A DNA stretch of 64,000 nt from Enterobacter genomosp. O (GTDB lineage Bacteria; Pseudomonadota; Gammaproteobacteria; Enterobacterales; Enterobacteriaceae). The stretch spans positions 124,001 through 188,000 of the forward strand of contig NZ_LECZ01000022.1 of NCBI RefSeq assembly GCF_001022965.1. The letters are read 5' to 3'. Both the position numbers and the translations under genes were made by a program. Under the pieces are notes generated by a model. It searched no databases and had not been told where the DNA came from. It was given only the letters and a program-made list of their open reading frames with translations. Positions 15,970 through 23,131 of this stretch are shown here, one piece after another. Within the stretch, counting starts at the first letter, position 1; every line of letters begins with the position of its first letter.

Positions 15970-16037
15970 CCCGTTACTTGGCGTAACACAGTGTTTGGAA
16001 GGCCTTTGAAGTTACCGCTTCAAGGGCTTTTTCTTTT
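15970..16037 (+). ncRNA. Candidate OOP-like antisense RNA with terminator
   Basis: On the plus strand GCCTTTGAAG-TTACCG-CTTCAAGGGC (16002-16027) gives a 10-bp stem followed by TTTTTCTTTT, a strong intrinsic terminator directed toward the 3' end of ydaT. Lambda OOP RNA sits at the same place, between cII and O, and is transcribed in the cI direction. A CATAAT hexamer at 15959-15964 may be its -10; the -35 is poor. Terminator is seen; the RNA and its start are inferred. Confidence 0.5.
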
Positions 16038-16047
16038 CTGGTGCCTC

Positions 16048-16593
16048 TCACATGACCCCCAGCATCGATGTGACCATCGTCATCAGCGGACCTACCTGCT
16101 CCGGCATAAGGCGGAACAGCGACGCTATACCCTCGCTTACCTCTTTCAGCTTCTGATGCTCTGGAGCGTCCAGCAGCACAGCCTGTTTAGCTTCGGCACA
16201 CTCTTTCATCGCAGAGGCGATCAGCGACATCGTGTCGTTCTGCGGAGCCAGGCGGTTGCGGTACTCCAGCGGCAGAACGGCCATGATTGCCGGGGCCAGT
16301 TGGCGAATGTTGTTGGCCGCATATTCGGTGTCACCATCAATCCAGCGGAATACCTTCTGCATCTGGCGGTGCGAGTCAGTCGGGATATCCAGGCCGGTGC
16401 CGCCGGTAGCCCGCCACTCTTCCACAATCAGCGCTGCGACAAATTCACGACTGCGGCAATCAGCTGCCCAGGCGCGTACTGCCGCGCGGATCCCATCGAT
16501 GTTTAACGCCTTGGAATCAGGTTCCCGGCGATTCTGGTAAATCATCGCCGTTGGCGAAAATTTGTTACCTTGTTGAAACGCAAGTGAATGCAT
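16048..16593 (-). CDS. ydaT: YdaT family protein (CII-like regulator)
   Basis: The 181-residue protein contains the YdaT pattern: IRAAVRAWAADCRSREFVAAL, then HRQMQKVFRWIDGDTEYAA and RQLAPAIMAVLP. The family is named a toxin, but in lambdoid prophages YdaT takes the place of CII as a DNA-binding activator, and overexpression is toxic. Its position directly after the Cro-type gene and before replication genes fits CII. AAGGGAAAGC precedes the ATG. Confidence 0.82.
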   Translation of the reverse strand: MHSLAFQQGNKFSPTAMIYQNRREPDSKALNIDGIRAAVRAWAADCRSREFVAALIVEEWRATGGTGLDIPTDSHRQMQKVFRWIDGDTEYAANNIRQLAPAIMAVLPLEYRNRLAPQNDTMSLIASAMKECAEAKQAVLLDAPEHQKLKEVSEGIASLFRLMPEQVGPLMTMVTSMLGVM

Positions 16594-16623
16594 TGCTTTC
16601 CCTTTCGTGGTTAGGGCCGCCGG

Positions 16624-16851
16624 TCAGGCGGCTGTGTTATTCGCCCCAAGCAGCTGGGCGAGATCTGGACGGATATCTGCTGGTTTAAGCTTGCCGTTGG
16701 TTGCAGACACAATTTTCATTACGTAGCGGGCATCAATGCCGCCACCGTGCAACCACCGCCATACCGTCGGCTGCGCTACGCCGCACAGGTCGGCTAATTT
16801 CTTCTGGCTACCAGCGATATCAATGGCGCGCTGGATGGTTTTGTTCGTCAT
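16624..16851 (-). CDS. ydaS: YdaS family Cro-type repressor
   Basis: Start placed at ATG 16851 (MTNKTIQRAIDIAGSQKKLA), giving 75 residues; a longer upstream frame crosses the promoter. The helix-turn-helix QKKLADLCGVAQPTVWRWLHG is the YdaS/Cro type. YdaS was named an antitoxin, but it is the first gene of the PR operon and so probably acts as Cro. Its recognition helix shares GVAQPT.WR with CI, so both should bind the same operators. Confidence 0.87.
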   Translation of the reverse strand: MTNKTIQRAIDIAGSQKKLADLCGVAQPTVWRWLHGGGIDARYVMKIVSATNGKLKPADIRPDLAQLLGANNTAA

Positions 16852-16860
16852 TTTCCAATT

Positions 16861-16955
16861 CCTATGAGTATTGGTGTGAATTGATAATAGCAATGCGTAT
16901 TGATTTAGGCAATAGCTAAACGTGTTTTGACCATCAATACGCAAGCGTATAAATT
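16861..16955. promoter_or_regulatory. PR / PRM region with right operators
   Basis: PR (minus strand) has -35 TTGCCT (16907-16912) and -10 TATTAT (16884-16889), spacing 17. PRM (plus strand) has -35 TTGACC (16927-16932) and -10 TAAATT (16950-16955), spacing 17. Operators: ATAGCAATGCGTATTGAT at 16887-16904, inside PR; an ATACGC-AA-GCGTAT dyad at 16937-16950, inside PRM; and an ATGAGTATTG half at 16864-16873. The first matches, inverted, the PL site at 18449-18466 in 17 of 18 bases. Confidence 0.8.
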
Positions 16956-16962
16956 TAAACTC

Positions 16963-17667
16963 ATGAAAAAAGAAACTCTTGCAGAACGCCTGAATCAGGC
17001 AATGGAACTATCTGGCATGTCTCAGGGCGCTCTGGCTAAGGCGTCTGGCGTCGCTCAGCCCACTATCTGGCGGCTGACCAGCGGCAATGCCCGCGGCTCA
17101 ACTAAAATCGTTGAGATTGCCAATGCGCTTGGCGTTCGCTCTGAGTGGCTTTCAACCGGAGTTGGACCGATGCGTGACGATGGTCAAATGCCCGCAATTT
17201 CGCAGCCAAAAACAGAGCTGGCGCCTACTGACACATTCCGCATTGAAGCGCTAGACTTTTACGTAAGCGCTGGGCCAGGAGCCATCAACAGCGAATTTGT
17301 AGAGGTGCTTAGATCCGTGGAATATTCAGTCGAAGACGCTCGCCGGATGTTCAATGGCAGGAAGGCTGAGCAGATCAGAATCATCAATGTTCGCGGCGAC
17401 AGCATGTCCGGAACCATTGAGCCAGGCGACTTACTGTTCGTTGACATCAGCGTTCAGCACTTTGATGGTGATGGGATCTACGCCTTCATCTACGACGATA
17501 CATCTCACGTGAAGCGCCTTCAGAAGATGAAGGATAAGCTCCTTGTCATTTCAGACAACCAGACTTACCGTCCATGGGATCCTATTGAAAAAGAAGAAAT
17601 GAACAGGATACTGGTGTTCGGAAAAGTGATAGGCAGCATGCCGCAGACCTACAGAAAACACGGATAA
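16963..17667 (+). CDS. CI-type prophage repressor (HTH + S24 peptidase)
   Basis: Start chosen at ATG 16963 (MKKETLAERLNQAMELSGMS); 234 residues. HTH at about 19-40 (MSQGALAKASGVAQPTIWRL). The LexA-like C-terminal half has an Ala103-Gly104 cleavage site (YVSAGPG), nucleophile Ser147 (VRGDSMSG) and Lys184 (SHVKRLQ), so it should self-cleave with RecA on SOS. The PRM -10 ends 7 bases before the ATG, so the PRM transcript is probably leaderless, as for lambda cI. Confidence 0.93.
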   Translation: MKKETLAERLNQAMELSGMSQGALAKASGVAQPTIWRLTSGNARGSTKIVEIANALGVRSEWLSTGVGPMRDDGQMPAISQPKTELAPTDTFRIEALDFYVSAGPGAINSEFVEVLRSVEYSVEDARRMFNGRKAEQIRIINVRGDSMSGTIEPGDLLFVDISVQHFDGDGIYAFIYDDTSHVKRLQKMKDKLLVISDNQTYRPWDPIEKEEMNRILVFGKVIGSMPQTYRKHG

Positions 17668-17715
17668 AATATATTTGGCTTCATCTTTGGAAGCTTACAC
17701 AGCAAAGGAAATAAA

Positions 17716-18096
17716 ATGAAAAAGTACCTTGTTGCAACTGCTATTGCGGTTGCTTTGACAGGCTGCGCATCCTCTGGTAACCAGCAGTTGAAAAACGAAA
17801 CTGAGACTAGTGTCCAGAGTAAAATTCAGGAAGGAAAGACGACGAAAGCAGAGGTGAAGAGTCTCTTCGGTTCGCCAGATGCGGTCTCATACACCGATGG
17901 CGGAAATGAGATCTGGAAGTATGCGTTCGCGAAAGTGAAAGTTAATGGCACCACATTCATCCCGTTCTATGGACTTTTCCATAACGGAACAAATGGCACC
18001 AAGAAAGAACTTACCATCCTTTTCAAAGACGATAAGGTTCAGAAATACACCATGGCCGAATCAGCGATCAACACGAAATCTGGCTGGGCTGATTAA
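17716..18096 (+). CDS. BamE/SmpA-like lipoprotein in the rex position
   Basis: The 126-residue protein has a lipoprotein signal MKKYLVATAIAVALTGCASS (lipobox LTGC, Cys about 18). A SmpA/OmlA-like segment follows: IQEGKTTKAEVKSLFGSPDAV, then EIWKYAFAKVKV. It lies 48 bp after cI on the same strand, where lambda has rexAB, so it can be made in the lysogen from PRM. Role unknown; a cell-envelope effect such as superinfection exclusion or host conversion is inferred. AAAGGAAATAAA precedes the ATG. Confidence 0.8.
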   Translation: MKKYLVATAIAVALTGCASSGNQQLKNETETSVQSKIQEGKTTKAEVKSLFGSPDAVSYTDGGNEIWKYAFAKVKVNGTTFIPFYGLFHNGTNGTKKELTILFKDDKVQKYTMAESAINTKSGWAD

Positions 18097-18112
18097 AATT
18101 TCCTTTTTCCGG

Positions 18113-18136
18113 GCCCGGTTTCTTGACCGGGCTTCT
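18113..18136 (+). terminator. Intrinsic terminator after the lipoprotein gene
   Basis: GCCCGGT-TTCTTG-ACCGGGC (18113-18132) forms a 7-bp stem followed by TTCTT. It closes the cI-lipoprotein unit and lies between convergent genes. Confidence 0.6.
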
Positions 18137-18346
18137 TCACTTTATCGCTTTTCTACCCTTCCTAACAATCTCAGCAGCATCTCTGTTAATCCCTTTACCA
18201 ATTACGTTTCCGGTTTCCTTACGGTACTGCTCCAACTTGTCGATGATTGCTTGCTGAGTCACAGGGATATCTGCAAGGCATAACTCCATTACCGCGCGGC
18301 CAGCTGCGTGGGCCATCATATTCACTCTCTCTTCATCTAATTCCAT
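18137..18346 (-). CDS. Hypothetical protein opposing cI operon (69 aa)
   Basis: Not recognised. MELDEERVNMMAHAAGRAVM, then helical, ending RKGRKAIK. GAGG lies 10 bases before the ATG. The gene points away from PL on the minus strand, convergent with the lipoprotein gene. Its upstream region abuts the left operators, so it could be controlled by CI or Cro. Confidence 0.55.
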   Translation of the reverse strand: MELDEERVNMMAHAAGRAVMELCLADIPVTQQAIIDKLEQYRKETGNVIGKGINRDAAEIVRKGRKAIK

Positions 18347-18426
18347 AAAGCCATTCCTCTCGACGTTTTTATGAGCATATCACGCCATTTTTAAAAAAAT
18401 AAATTCCTTTAGCTATCAAAGAATTA

Positions 18427-18490
18427 ATAGCAATTGCTATTAATTAATATCAATACGTATTGCTATAAACAATACTCATCGCTATTATCA
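18427..18490 (+). promoter_or_regulatory. PL promoter and left operators
   Basis: -35 TTGCTA (18460-18465) and -10 TATTAT (18483-18488) are 17 bp apart; start expected near 18495. Operators: ATCAATACGTATTGCTAT at 18449-18466, with a perfect CAATACGTATTG core; AACAATACTCATCGCTAT at 18468-18485, matching it in 14 of 18; and ATAGCAATTGCTAT, a perfect palindrome, at 18427-18440. The first two overlap the promoter hexamers, consistent with repression by CI and YdaS. Confidence 0.8.
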
Positions 18491-18798
18491 ATCCATCAAA
18501 ACGAAACATCGACAGCTGAGCGAAGTTAGCCAGCGGCGGACAGCAAGTCGCCTGCTTTTTAACAACATGCAAAGTCGGAACAGCACTCAGTAATCCTGTT
18601 TAGACCCCAACGTACAAATTCGGCGTAGCACCGGGCGCGATCCGGTCGGTGTGAGGCTACCCCCTCGCGAGAGCGATAAAGGCGTGGGAACGGGCAACAC
18701 TGGCGGGATGAGAGGTGCGAAGCGCAAACAGATTTATTCCAGTCCATTCGAAGCTGAGTGGGCTGGGCTGAATCAACCCACGCAACAAAGGAGCTTCT

Positions 18799-18831
18799 AT
18801 GCGACGGCAAAGCTATATCGCTCACAAATAA
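18799..18831 (+). CDS. Possible 10-aa leader peptide in PL leader
   Basis: AAAGGAG, 6 bases before ATG 18799, is an excellent ribosome site for MRRQSYIAHK, ended by TAA. An intrinsic terminator follows 23 bases later, as in attenuation leaders. The only support is the ribosome site and arrangement. Confidence 0.35.
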   Translation: MRRQSYIAHK

Positions 18832-18853
18832 TCGGTACCACAAATGCTTTCGG

Positions 18854-18878
18854 AAACCCCGGCGACGTCGGGGTTTTT
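18854..18878 (+). terminator. Intrinsic terminator in PL leader
   Basis: AAACCCCG-GCGACGT-CGGGGTTT gives an 8-bp stem followed by further T's. It lies about 360 bases into the PL transcript and would block downstream early genes unless antitermination occurs. Confidence 0.85.
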
Positions 18879-19029
18879 GGTGAGTGCTTTGGGCTGGCAG
18901 ACGGTTATCAGCTAGTTGGTGAGGTAATGGCTCACCAAGGCGACGACGGCCTTCCCTGCTGCTTGAAAGTGGGGAGCCAGCACCAAAGCATTTCTCCCGC
19001 ATCAGCGGGTAACGACAGAGGGTAAGTCA

Positions 19030-19698
19030 ATGATTCGTCTTAACAACGAAATTAAAAATCAGCTATGCCATAACCTGCTTCTCGCATCCCCATTGTTTGA
19101 GAAAGCGAAAGCTGCGGTTAATGAGAGGGCGAAAATTGTTGAAGAAATTCGACAGGCATTGCTCAAGCAGGAAAACACTAGCGATGAGCAAATAACTAAG
19201 GCTCGGGAAGATTTCAAAGATAACTCCTTCATCAAGATGCAGGTCGGCGCTAAAACTGCAATTTTAAAGGTCATTATCAATGGTGAGTATCACGAATTAG
19301 CCAGGAACGGTTTGGATCATCGCTATCGCCACCGTGGAAAACATATTGGTAAGCACGATCTTGAAAGCGACCTTTTCTTCGGAGCTTCCTTCGCGCCTGT
19401 AGTTGATTCGGGTTTCGTTCCTGAAAGTTACAGCACGCTGAAGAAAGTTGGAAAATTACACGACCGACTCACTGAATCGACGGTAACCATCAACGTTCTT
19501 TACGATGAAGTTGATGCCTTCCAATTGCAGGTTAAAGGTGCTCTAACCAAAGTCTCAACTGTTAAAAAACTGGCTGAGATGTGGCCTGAGGCAGTGCCAT
19601 ATTTGCCTGAGGTGGAACGCCGTGAAGCGACCAGCACCGCACTTGCCATTCCCGTTGAAACGCTAAACGCCCTTTGCGGCATACCAAAGAATGAATGA
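19030..19698 (+). CDS. Putative nucleotide-modification-associated protein (Nmad5-like, tentative)
   Basis: The 222-residue protein starts MIRLNNEIKNQLCHNLLLAS, with a charged helical N-terminal region (FEKAKAAVNERAKIVEEIRQ) and a second half including STVTINVLYDEVDAFQLQVKG. It resembles the phage family named Nmad5, thought to be linked to DNA base modification, but I am not certain. It is the first full gene of the PL operon and is closed by its own terminator, so it may be made separately from the recombination genes. Confidence 0.5.
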   Translation: MIRLNNEIKNQLCHNLLLASPLFEKAKAAVNERAKIVEEIRQALLKQENTSDEQITKAREDFKDNSFIKMQVGAKTAILKVIINGEYHELARNGLDHRYRHRGKHIGKHDLESDLFFGASFAPVVDSGFVPESYSTLKKVGKLHDRLTESTVTINVLYDEVDAFQLQVKGALTKVSTVKKLAEMWPEAVPYLPEVERREATSTALAIPVETLNALCGIPKNE

Positions 19699-19718
19699 CC
19701 CGCTCCGGCGGGTTTTTT
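19699..19718 (+). terminator. Intrinsic terminator
   Basis: CCCGC-TCCG-GCGGG followed by TTTTTT directly after the stop of the preceding gene. Confidence 0.88.
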
Positions 19719-19842
19719 ATCGGCCATACATAGGCAGATTTTCGAGTCTGCCCATTTATGACAACCGGCGGCCATCCACCGCCCATTAGCGCAGAAGTCT
19801 TGTTTAACGTTCGGCGGCGCGGCCTTAAGCGCGGAGATGATT

Positions 19843-20016
19843 ATGTCCAAACACTGTGAAAATTGCGGATGCGCAATCCGATCCGGATATTGCACAAACT
19901 GCCAGGAAGAAGCGTTTATCGCGTTCGTTCAGGCCCCTGAGATGGAATTTAGTGAAGAGTTCTTGCATGAAGCATTCCGTCAGGACTCCGAGGCAAATCG
20001 CCGGGAGGGATCATGA
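19843..20016 (+). CDS. Small Cys-rich protein (57 aa)
   Basis: ATG 19843 to TGA 20016. Cys5, Cys8, Cys10, Cys17 and Cys20 (HCENCGCAIRSGYCTNC) suggest a small zinc ribbon; an acidic helical tail follows. GCGGAG lies 9 bases before the ATG. Its stop overlaps the next start (ATGA). Typical of small early genes of lambdoid phages; not assigned. Confidence 0.65.
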   Translation: MSKHCENCGCAIRSGYCTNCQEEAFIAFVQAPEMEFSEEFLHEAFRQDSEANRREGS

Positions 20017-20170
20017 CAGTCACCCACAACGGCAAGCAGTACACCGCCAAAAAGCTCAACGAAACGAGTGGCAACTGACGTCGGTGTCGGTACCGCGGGA
20101 AAAACTGGTGCTGAACCGCTGGCAGATGCATATCGCTGGCCTCCTGGAACAGGTTGAGGTGAAGGTATGA
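20013..20170 (+). pseudogene. Frameshifted small PL-operon gene
   Basis: From ATG 20013 the frame reads MTVTHNGKQYTAKKLNE, then hits TGA at 20078. One extra base in the GAAACGAG run (about 20061-20064) restores a frame that continues NEWQLTSVSVPREKLVLNRW to TGA at 20170 (ending LLEQVEVKV). The restored gene is 52 residues and overlaps both neighbours by ATGA. So a single-base loss (or a sequencing error) broke it. Function of the intact gene is unknown. Confidence 0.75.
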
Positions 20171-20373
20171 TTGGAATGCACTACGGCACCGCATCAATGC
20201 CACGCAGCGAGGTTTTACCGGGCACAATGCTGCAACACCACGGCAAAACTTATCGCGCCTCTGCGAACGTTGAGAAAGGCCTGTACGCCTTCAACATCTT
20301 CGAAAAGACCATCATCAAAAGTGATTCCGTCGTTGTGCTGCTGAATGAGCGCGGCGAGCCGATGGTTCACTGA
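20167..20373 (+). CDS. Hypothetical phage protein (68 aa)
   Basis: Not recognised. MIGMHYGTASMPRSEVLPGT, then HHGKTYRASANVEKGLYAFN, predicts a small beta-rich fold. Its ATG overlaps the end of the frameshifted gene, so loss of that gene's translation may lower its expression. Confidence 0.6.
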   Translation: MIGMHYGTASMPRSEVLPGTMLQHHGKTYRASANVEKGLYAFNIFEKTIIKSDSVVVLLNERGEPMVH

Positions 20374-20449
20374 TACCTACCCCCCTATTCAACCGATCGG
20401 CCTGGCTTTCTGCGGGCGGGATCTGCACATCCAAATTTCAGGAGAAACC

Positions 20450-21454
20450 ATGAGTGAAGTAACGGACTTAACTGTCATCGAAATCAAGCCGGAACAGGCG
20501 CCAGCGCTGTACGTAGCTGGCGGCCTTGATGCTTACCTTGAGCAAATCCGACAGGCAGTAAACGAAGTGCCGGACCTGTCCACGAAGAAAGGCCGTGACC
20601 GTGTCGCCTCTCTGGCAGCGCAGGTGTCTCGCAGCAAGACGGCAATCGAAAAGCCGGGACGTGAGTACCTGAAACGCCTTAAAGAGGCTGTGCGCCCGGC
20701 TGAGGCCGAAATTAAGCGATTCGTTGATGCCTGTGACGAGCTACGTGATGCCACCCGCAGACCCCTAACCGAATGGGAAGCCGAGCAGGAACGAATTAAG
20801 GCTGAAGAAGCCATGAACGCGATGCACGCCGAAGCGCTTGAAATGAACATCAAGTTCGATCAGGAGCTGGCGGCCAAGTTTGAAGCTGACCACGAAATGG
20901 CTCTGCTGATGAATGACGCTTTCGACCGCGACGAAAAAGAAAAAGCAGAAGAAGCAGAACGCCAGCGCATTGCTCGTGAAGAAGAGTTGAAACGTCAGGC
21001 AGCAGAACAGGCTAAACGTGAATCAGAAGAGAAAGCCGAACGCGAACGTGCTGAGGCTGCACGCCGGGAAGCGGAGTTGAAGCTTAGGGCTGAGCAAGCC
21101 GAGCGTGACCGTATAGCAGCAGTGCAGAAGGCAGAACGCGATAAGAAAGAAGCCGCTGAACGTGCTGAGCGCGAAAAACAGGAAGCCATCGCCGCCGAGC
21201 AGCGTAAAGCACAAGAAGAAGCCGAACGCATCAAGCGCGAGACTGAGCAGAAGGAAGCAGCTCGCCTGGCCGAAGAGAAGCGCATCGCCGACGAACTGGC
21301 AAAGCGCGAAGCTGACGTGAAGCACCGCAAGACGGTCGGAACCAACATCGTTAACGCGCTCACAAGCAGTACCAGCTTAACCCGCGAACAGGCTATCGAA
21401 GTGCTTACCGCCCTGAAAGATGACCTGATCCCCTGCGCGAAAATTCATTACTGA
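20450..21454 (+). CDS. Coiled-coil phage protein upstream of bet
   Basis: Start ATG 20450 has AGGAGAAACC directly before it; 334 residues. The N-terminal domain (MSEVTDLTVIEIKPEQAPAL, LEQIRQAVNEVPDLSTKKGRDR) is shared by proteins next to recombination genes in many enterobacterial phages. Residues about 165-300 are a long Ala/Glu/Lys/Arg helix (EEAERQRIAREEELKRQAAEQ type), like the TolA stalk in composition. A role near DNA recombination is inferred from location only. Confidence 0.7.
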   Translation: MSEVTDLTVIEIKPEQAPALYVAGGLDAYLEQIRQAVNEVPDLSTKKGRDRVASLAAQVSRSKTAIEKPGREYLKRLKEAVRPAEAEIKRFVDACDELRDATRRPLTEWEAEQERIKAEEAMNAMHAEALEMNIKFDQELAAKFEADHEMALLMNDAFDRDEKEKAEEAERQRIAREEELKRQAAEQAKRESEEKAERERAEAARREAELKLRAEQAERDRIAAVQKAERDKKEAAERAEREKQEAIAAEQRKAQEEAERIKRETEQKEAARLAEEKRIADELAKREADVKHRKTVGTNIVNALTSSTSLTREQAIEVLTALKDDLIPCAKIHY

Positions 21455-21461
21455 GGCAACC

Positions 21462-21746
21462 ATGAACGCATACCTCACTTACGACCGCATCGAAGATCGT
21501 CGCTGGGTGGAGCAGCAACTCACCGACGAGAAAGAGAAGTGGATCGACGACCGGGCGCAGCAAATTATCGACATGATGCCAAAAGAGCCGTCCGGCCTCT
21601 TCCACTTCTCGGTCCCGATTCACAGCACGCCTTTCTCCGGACTTCGCAGCGATAAAGCTGGCGAGGCCTACAACGATTTCATTTCGGCAGTTGCTTACGC
21701 CCAGGCGGAATACGACTGGGAACACCGTACCGGCTGCCCGTTTTAA
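21462..21746 (+). CDS. Hypothetical phage protein (94 aa)
   Basis: Not recognised. MNAYLTYDRIEDRRWVEQQL, acidic and helical, ends EYDWEHRTGCPF. It lies 7 bp after the coiled-coil gene and 18 bp before bet in the recombination operon. Confidence 0.6.
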   Translation: MNAYLTYDRIEDRRWVEQQLTDEKEKWIDDRAQQIIDMMPKEPSGLFHFSVPIHSTPFSGLRSDKAGEAYNDFISAVAYAQAEYDWEHRTGCPF

Positions 21747-21764
21747 TTTTTGAGGGATTTAACA

Positions 21765-22511
21765 ATGAGTACTGCACTTTCCACCATGGCCGGGAAACTG
21801 GCCGCACGCCTCGGCATGGATGCCGGTACAGACCTGATGAATACGCTGAAGAATACAGCGTTCAAAGGTGGCAACGTCACGGACGAGCAGTTTACAGCCC
21901 TGTTGATCGTCGCCAACCAGTACGGCCTGAACCCATGGACAAAAGAGATTTATGCCTTCCCAGATAAAGGCGGGATTGTCCCGGTTGTCGGCGTTGATGG
22001 ATGGGCTCGCATTATCAACGAACATTCTCAGTTTGACGGCATGGAGTTCTCTTACGACAAGGAGGAAGGCGCGTGCACCTGCAAGATTTACCGCAAAGAC
22101 CGTAAGCACCCGACCATCGTCACCGAGTACATGGGCGAGTGCAAACGCAACACTCAGCCATGGCAGTCCCACCCTACCCGCATGCTTCGCCACAAGACGC
22201 TGATCCAGTGCGCGCGTCTGGCCTTTGGTTTCGCTGGCATCTTCGACCAGGACGAGGCCGAACGAGTCATTGAAGGAACAACGGCAGAGGTTCATGCAGG
22301 CCATGAATCAGATAGTCGTCGCCCGGAACTGATCGCAAAAGGTGAGTCTGCCGCGCGCCTTGGAACTGTTAAGTATCAGGAGTTCTGGGTGGCGTTAAGC
22401 GCCGAAGAAAAACAGGTGATCGGCGTAGTTGAGAAGCGACGCATGTATGACATGAGCCTTGCTGTCGACAACGCCGAACCTATCAATGTCGAAGATGCTG
22501 AGGCTGAATGA
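21765..22511 (+). CDS. bet: Redbeta-type recombinase Bet
   Basis: Start ATG 21765 (MSTALSTMAGKLAARLGMDA), with GAGGG upstream; 248 residues. This lambda Beta homologue anneals single strands during Red recombination. Diagnostic segments are TALLIVANQYGLNPWTKEIY, GIVPVVGVDGWARIINEH and RHKTLIQCARLAFGFAGIFD. Beta works with the exonuclease encoded directly after with a 4-bp overlap. Confidence 0.95.
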   Translation: MSTALSTMAGKLAARLGMDAGTDLMNTLKNTAFKGGNVTDEQFTALLIVANQYGLNPWTKEIYAFPDKGGIVPVVGVDGWARIINEHSQFDGMEFSYDKEEGACTCKIYRKDRKHPTIVTEYMGECKRNTQPWQSHPTRMLRHKTLIQCARLAFGFAGIFDQDEAERVIEGTTAEVHAGHESDSRRPELIAKGESAARLGTVKYQEFWVALSAEEKQVIGVVEKRRMYDMSLAVDNAEPINVEDAEAE

Positions 22512-23131
22512 TGGAGCAACGCACCCCTGAATGGTTTGCCGCGCGCTGCGGCAAGGTTACAGCCAGCCGCCTGGCTGACGTTATGGCCCGGACTAAGTCG
22601 GGCTACTCCACAAGCCGCCAGAACTACATGGCCGAGTTGATTTGCCAACGGCTGACAGGGAAGCTGGAAGAGGGATTTTCTAATGCCGCGATGATGCGCG
22701 GCACTGAACTTGAGCCAGTGGCGCGTGAGATGTATGCGCTGAATGAGTTCGATGCGGAAATTACTGAAGTTGGACTCATCGATCACCCAACCATACCCGG
22801 ATTCGCAGCCAGCCCGGACGGACTTGTTAACGACGACGGGCTTATCGAAATCAAATGCCCCAACACCTGGACCCATCTTGAAACGCTGAAAACTGGCGAG
22901 CCAAAGCGCCAGTACATGCTGCAAATGCATGCACAGATGATGTGCACCGGGCGGAAATGGTGTGATTTCGTTAGTTTCGATGATCGCCTGCCGCCTGACC
23001 TCGCCTATTTCAAGAAGCGCATTCATTTCGATGAAGAGCTGTCGCGCAAAATTGAATCTGAGGTTAAGAGCTTCCTGGCAGATCTGGAATCTGAGATCCA
23101 GAAAATAAAATGTCATGGTAAAGCGGCATGA
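22508..23131 (+). CDS. exo: Lambda-type exonuclease (YqaJ fold)
   Basis: The 207-residue 5'-3' exonuclease generates 3' single strands for Bet. Nuclease motifs: QRTPEWFAARCGKVTASRLAD at the start, MRGTELEPVARE, then FAASPDGLVNDDGLIEIKCP, where Asp, Glu and Lys form the D...ExK metal site. Length is close to lambda Exo (226). Confidence 0.93.
   Translation: MMEQRTPEWFAARCGKVTASRLADVMARTKSGYSTSRQNYMAELICQRLTGKLEEGFSNAAMMRGTELEPVAREMYALNEFDAEITEVGLIDHPTIPGFAASPDGLVNDDGLIEIKCPNTWTHLETLKTGEPKRQYMLQMHAQMMCTGRKWCDFVSFDDRLPPDLAYFKKRIHFDEELSRKIESEVKSFLADLESEIQKIKCHGKAA

Larger units (their letters stand above)
18495..19029 (+). promoter_or_regulatory. Long structured PL leader without an N gene
   Basis: About 535 bases separate the expected PL start from the first full-size gene. 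Hairpins are visible, for example ACCGG-GCGCGAT-CCGGT at about 18630-18646. A 10-codon frame and an intrinsic terminator occur within it. No Arg-rich N-like protein was found in any frame. The leader may carry a cis-acting antitermination RNA of the HK022 put kind or an attenuator; this is inference. Confidence 0.5.

Noticed and set aside
16048..16851. YdaS-YdaT as a free toxin-antitoxin system
   Set aside because: They occupy the Cro and CII places under a PR promoter with CI-type operators, so a switch role is more likely.
18651..19025. 124-codon GTG frame in the PL leader as an N-like antiterminator
   Set aside because: No good ribosome site, no Arg-rich RNA-binding N-terminus, and it runs through the terminator hairpin; composition looks non-coding.
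20995..21363. Minus-strand frames opposite the coiled-coil gene
   Set aside because: Ser/Ala/Phe-rich shadows caused by the biased repeat-like codons of the plus-strand gene.
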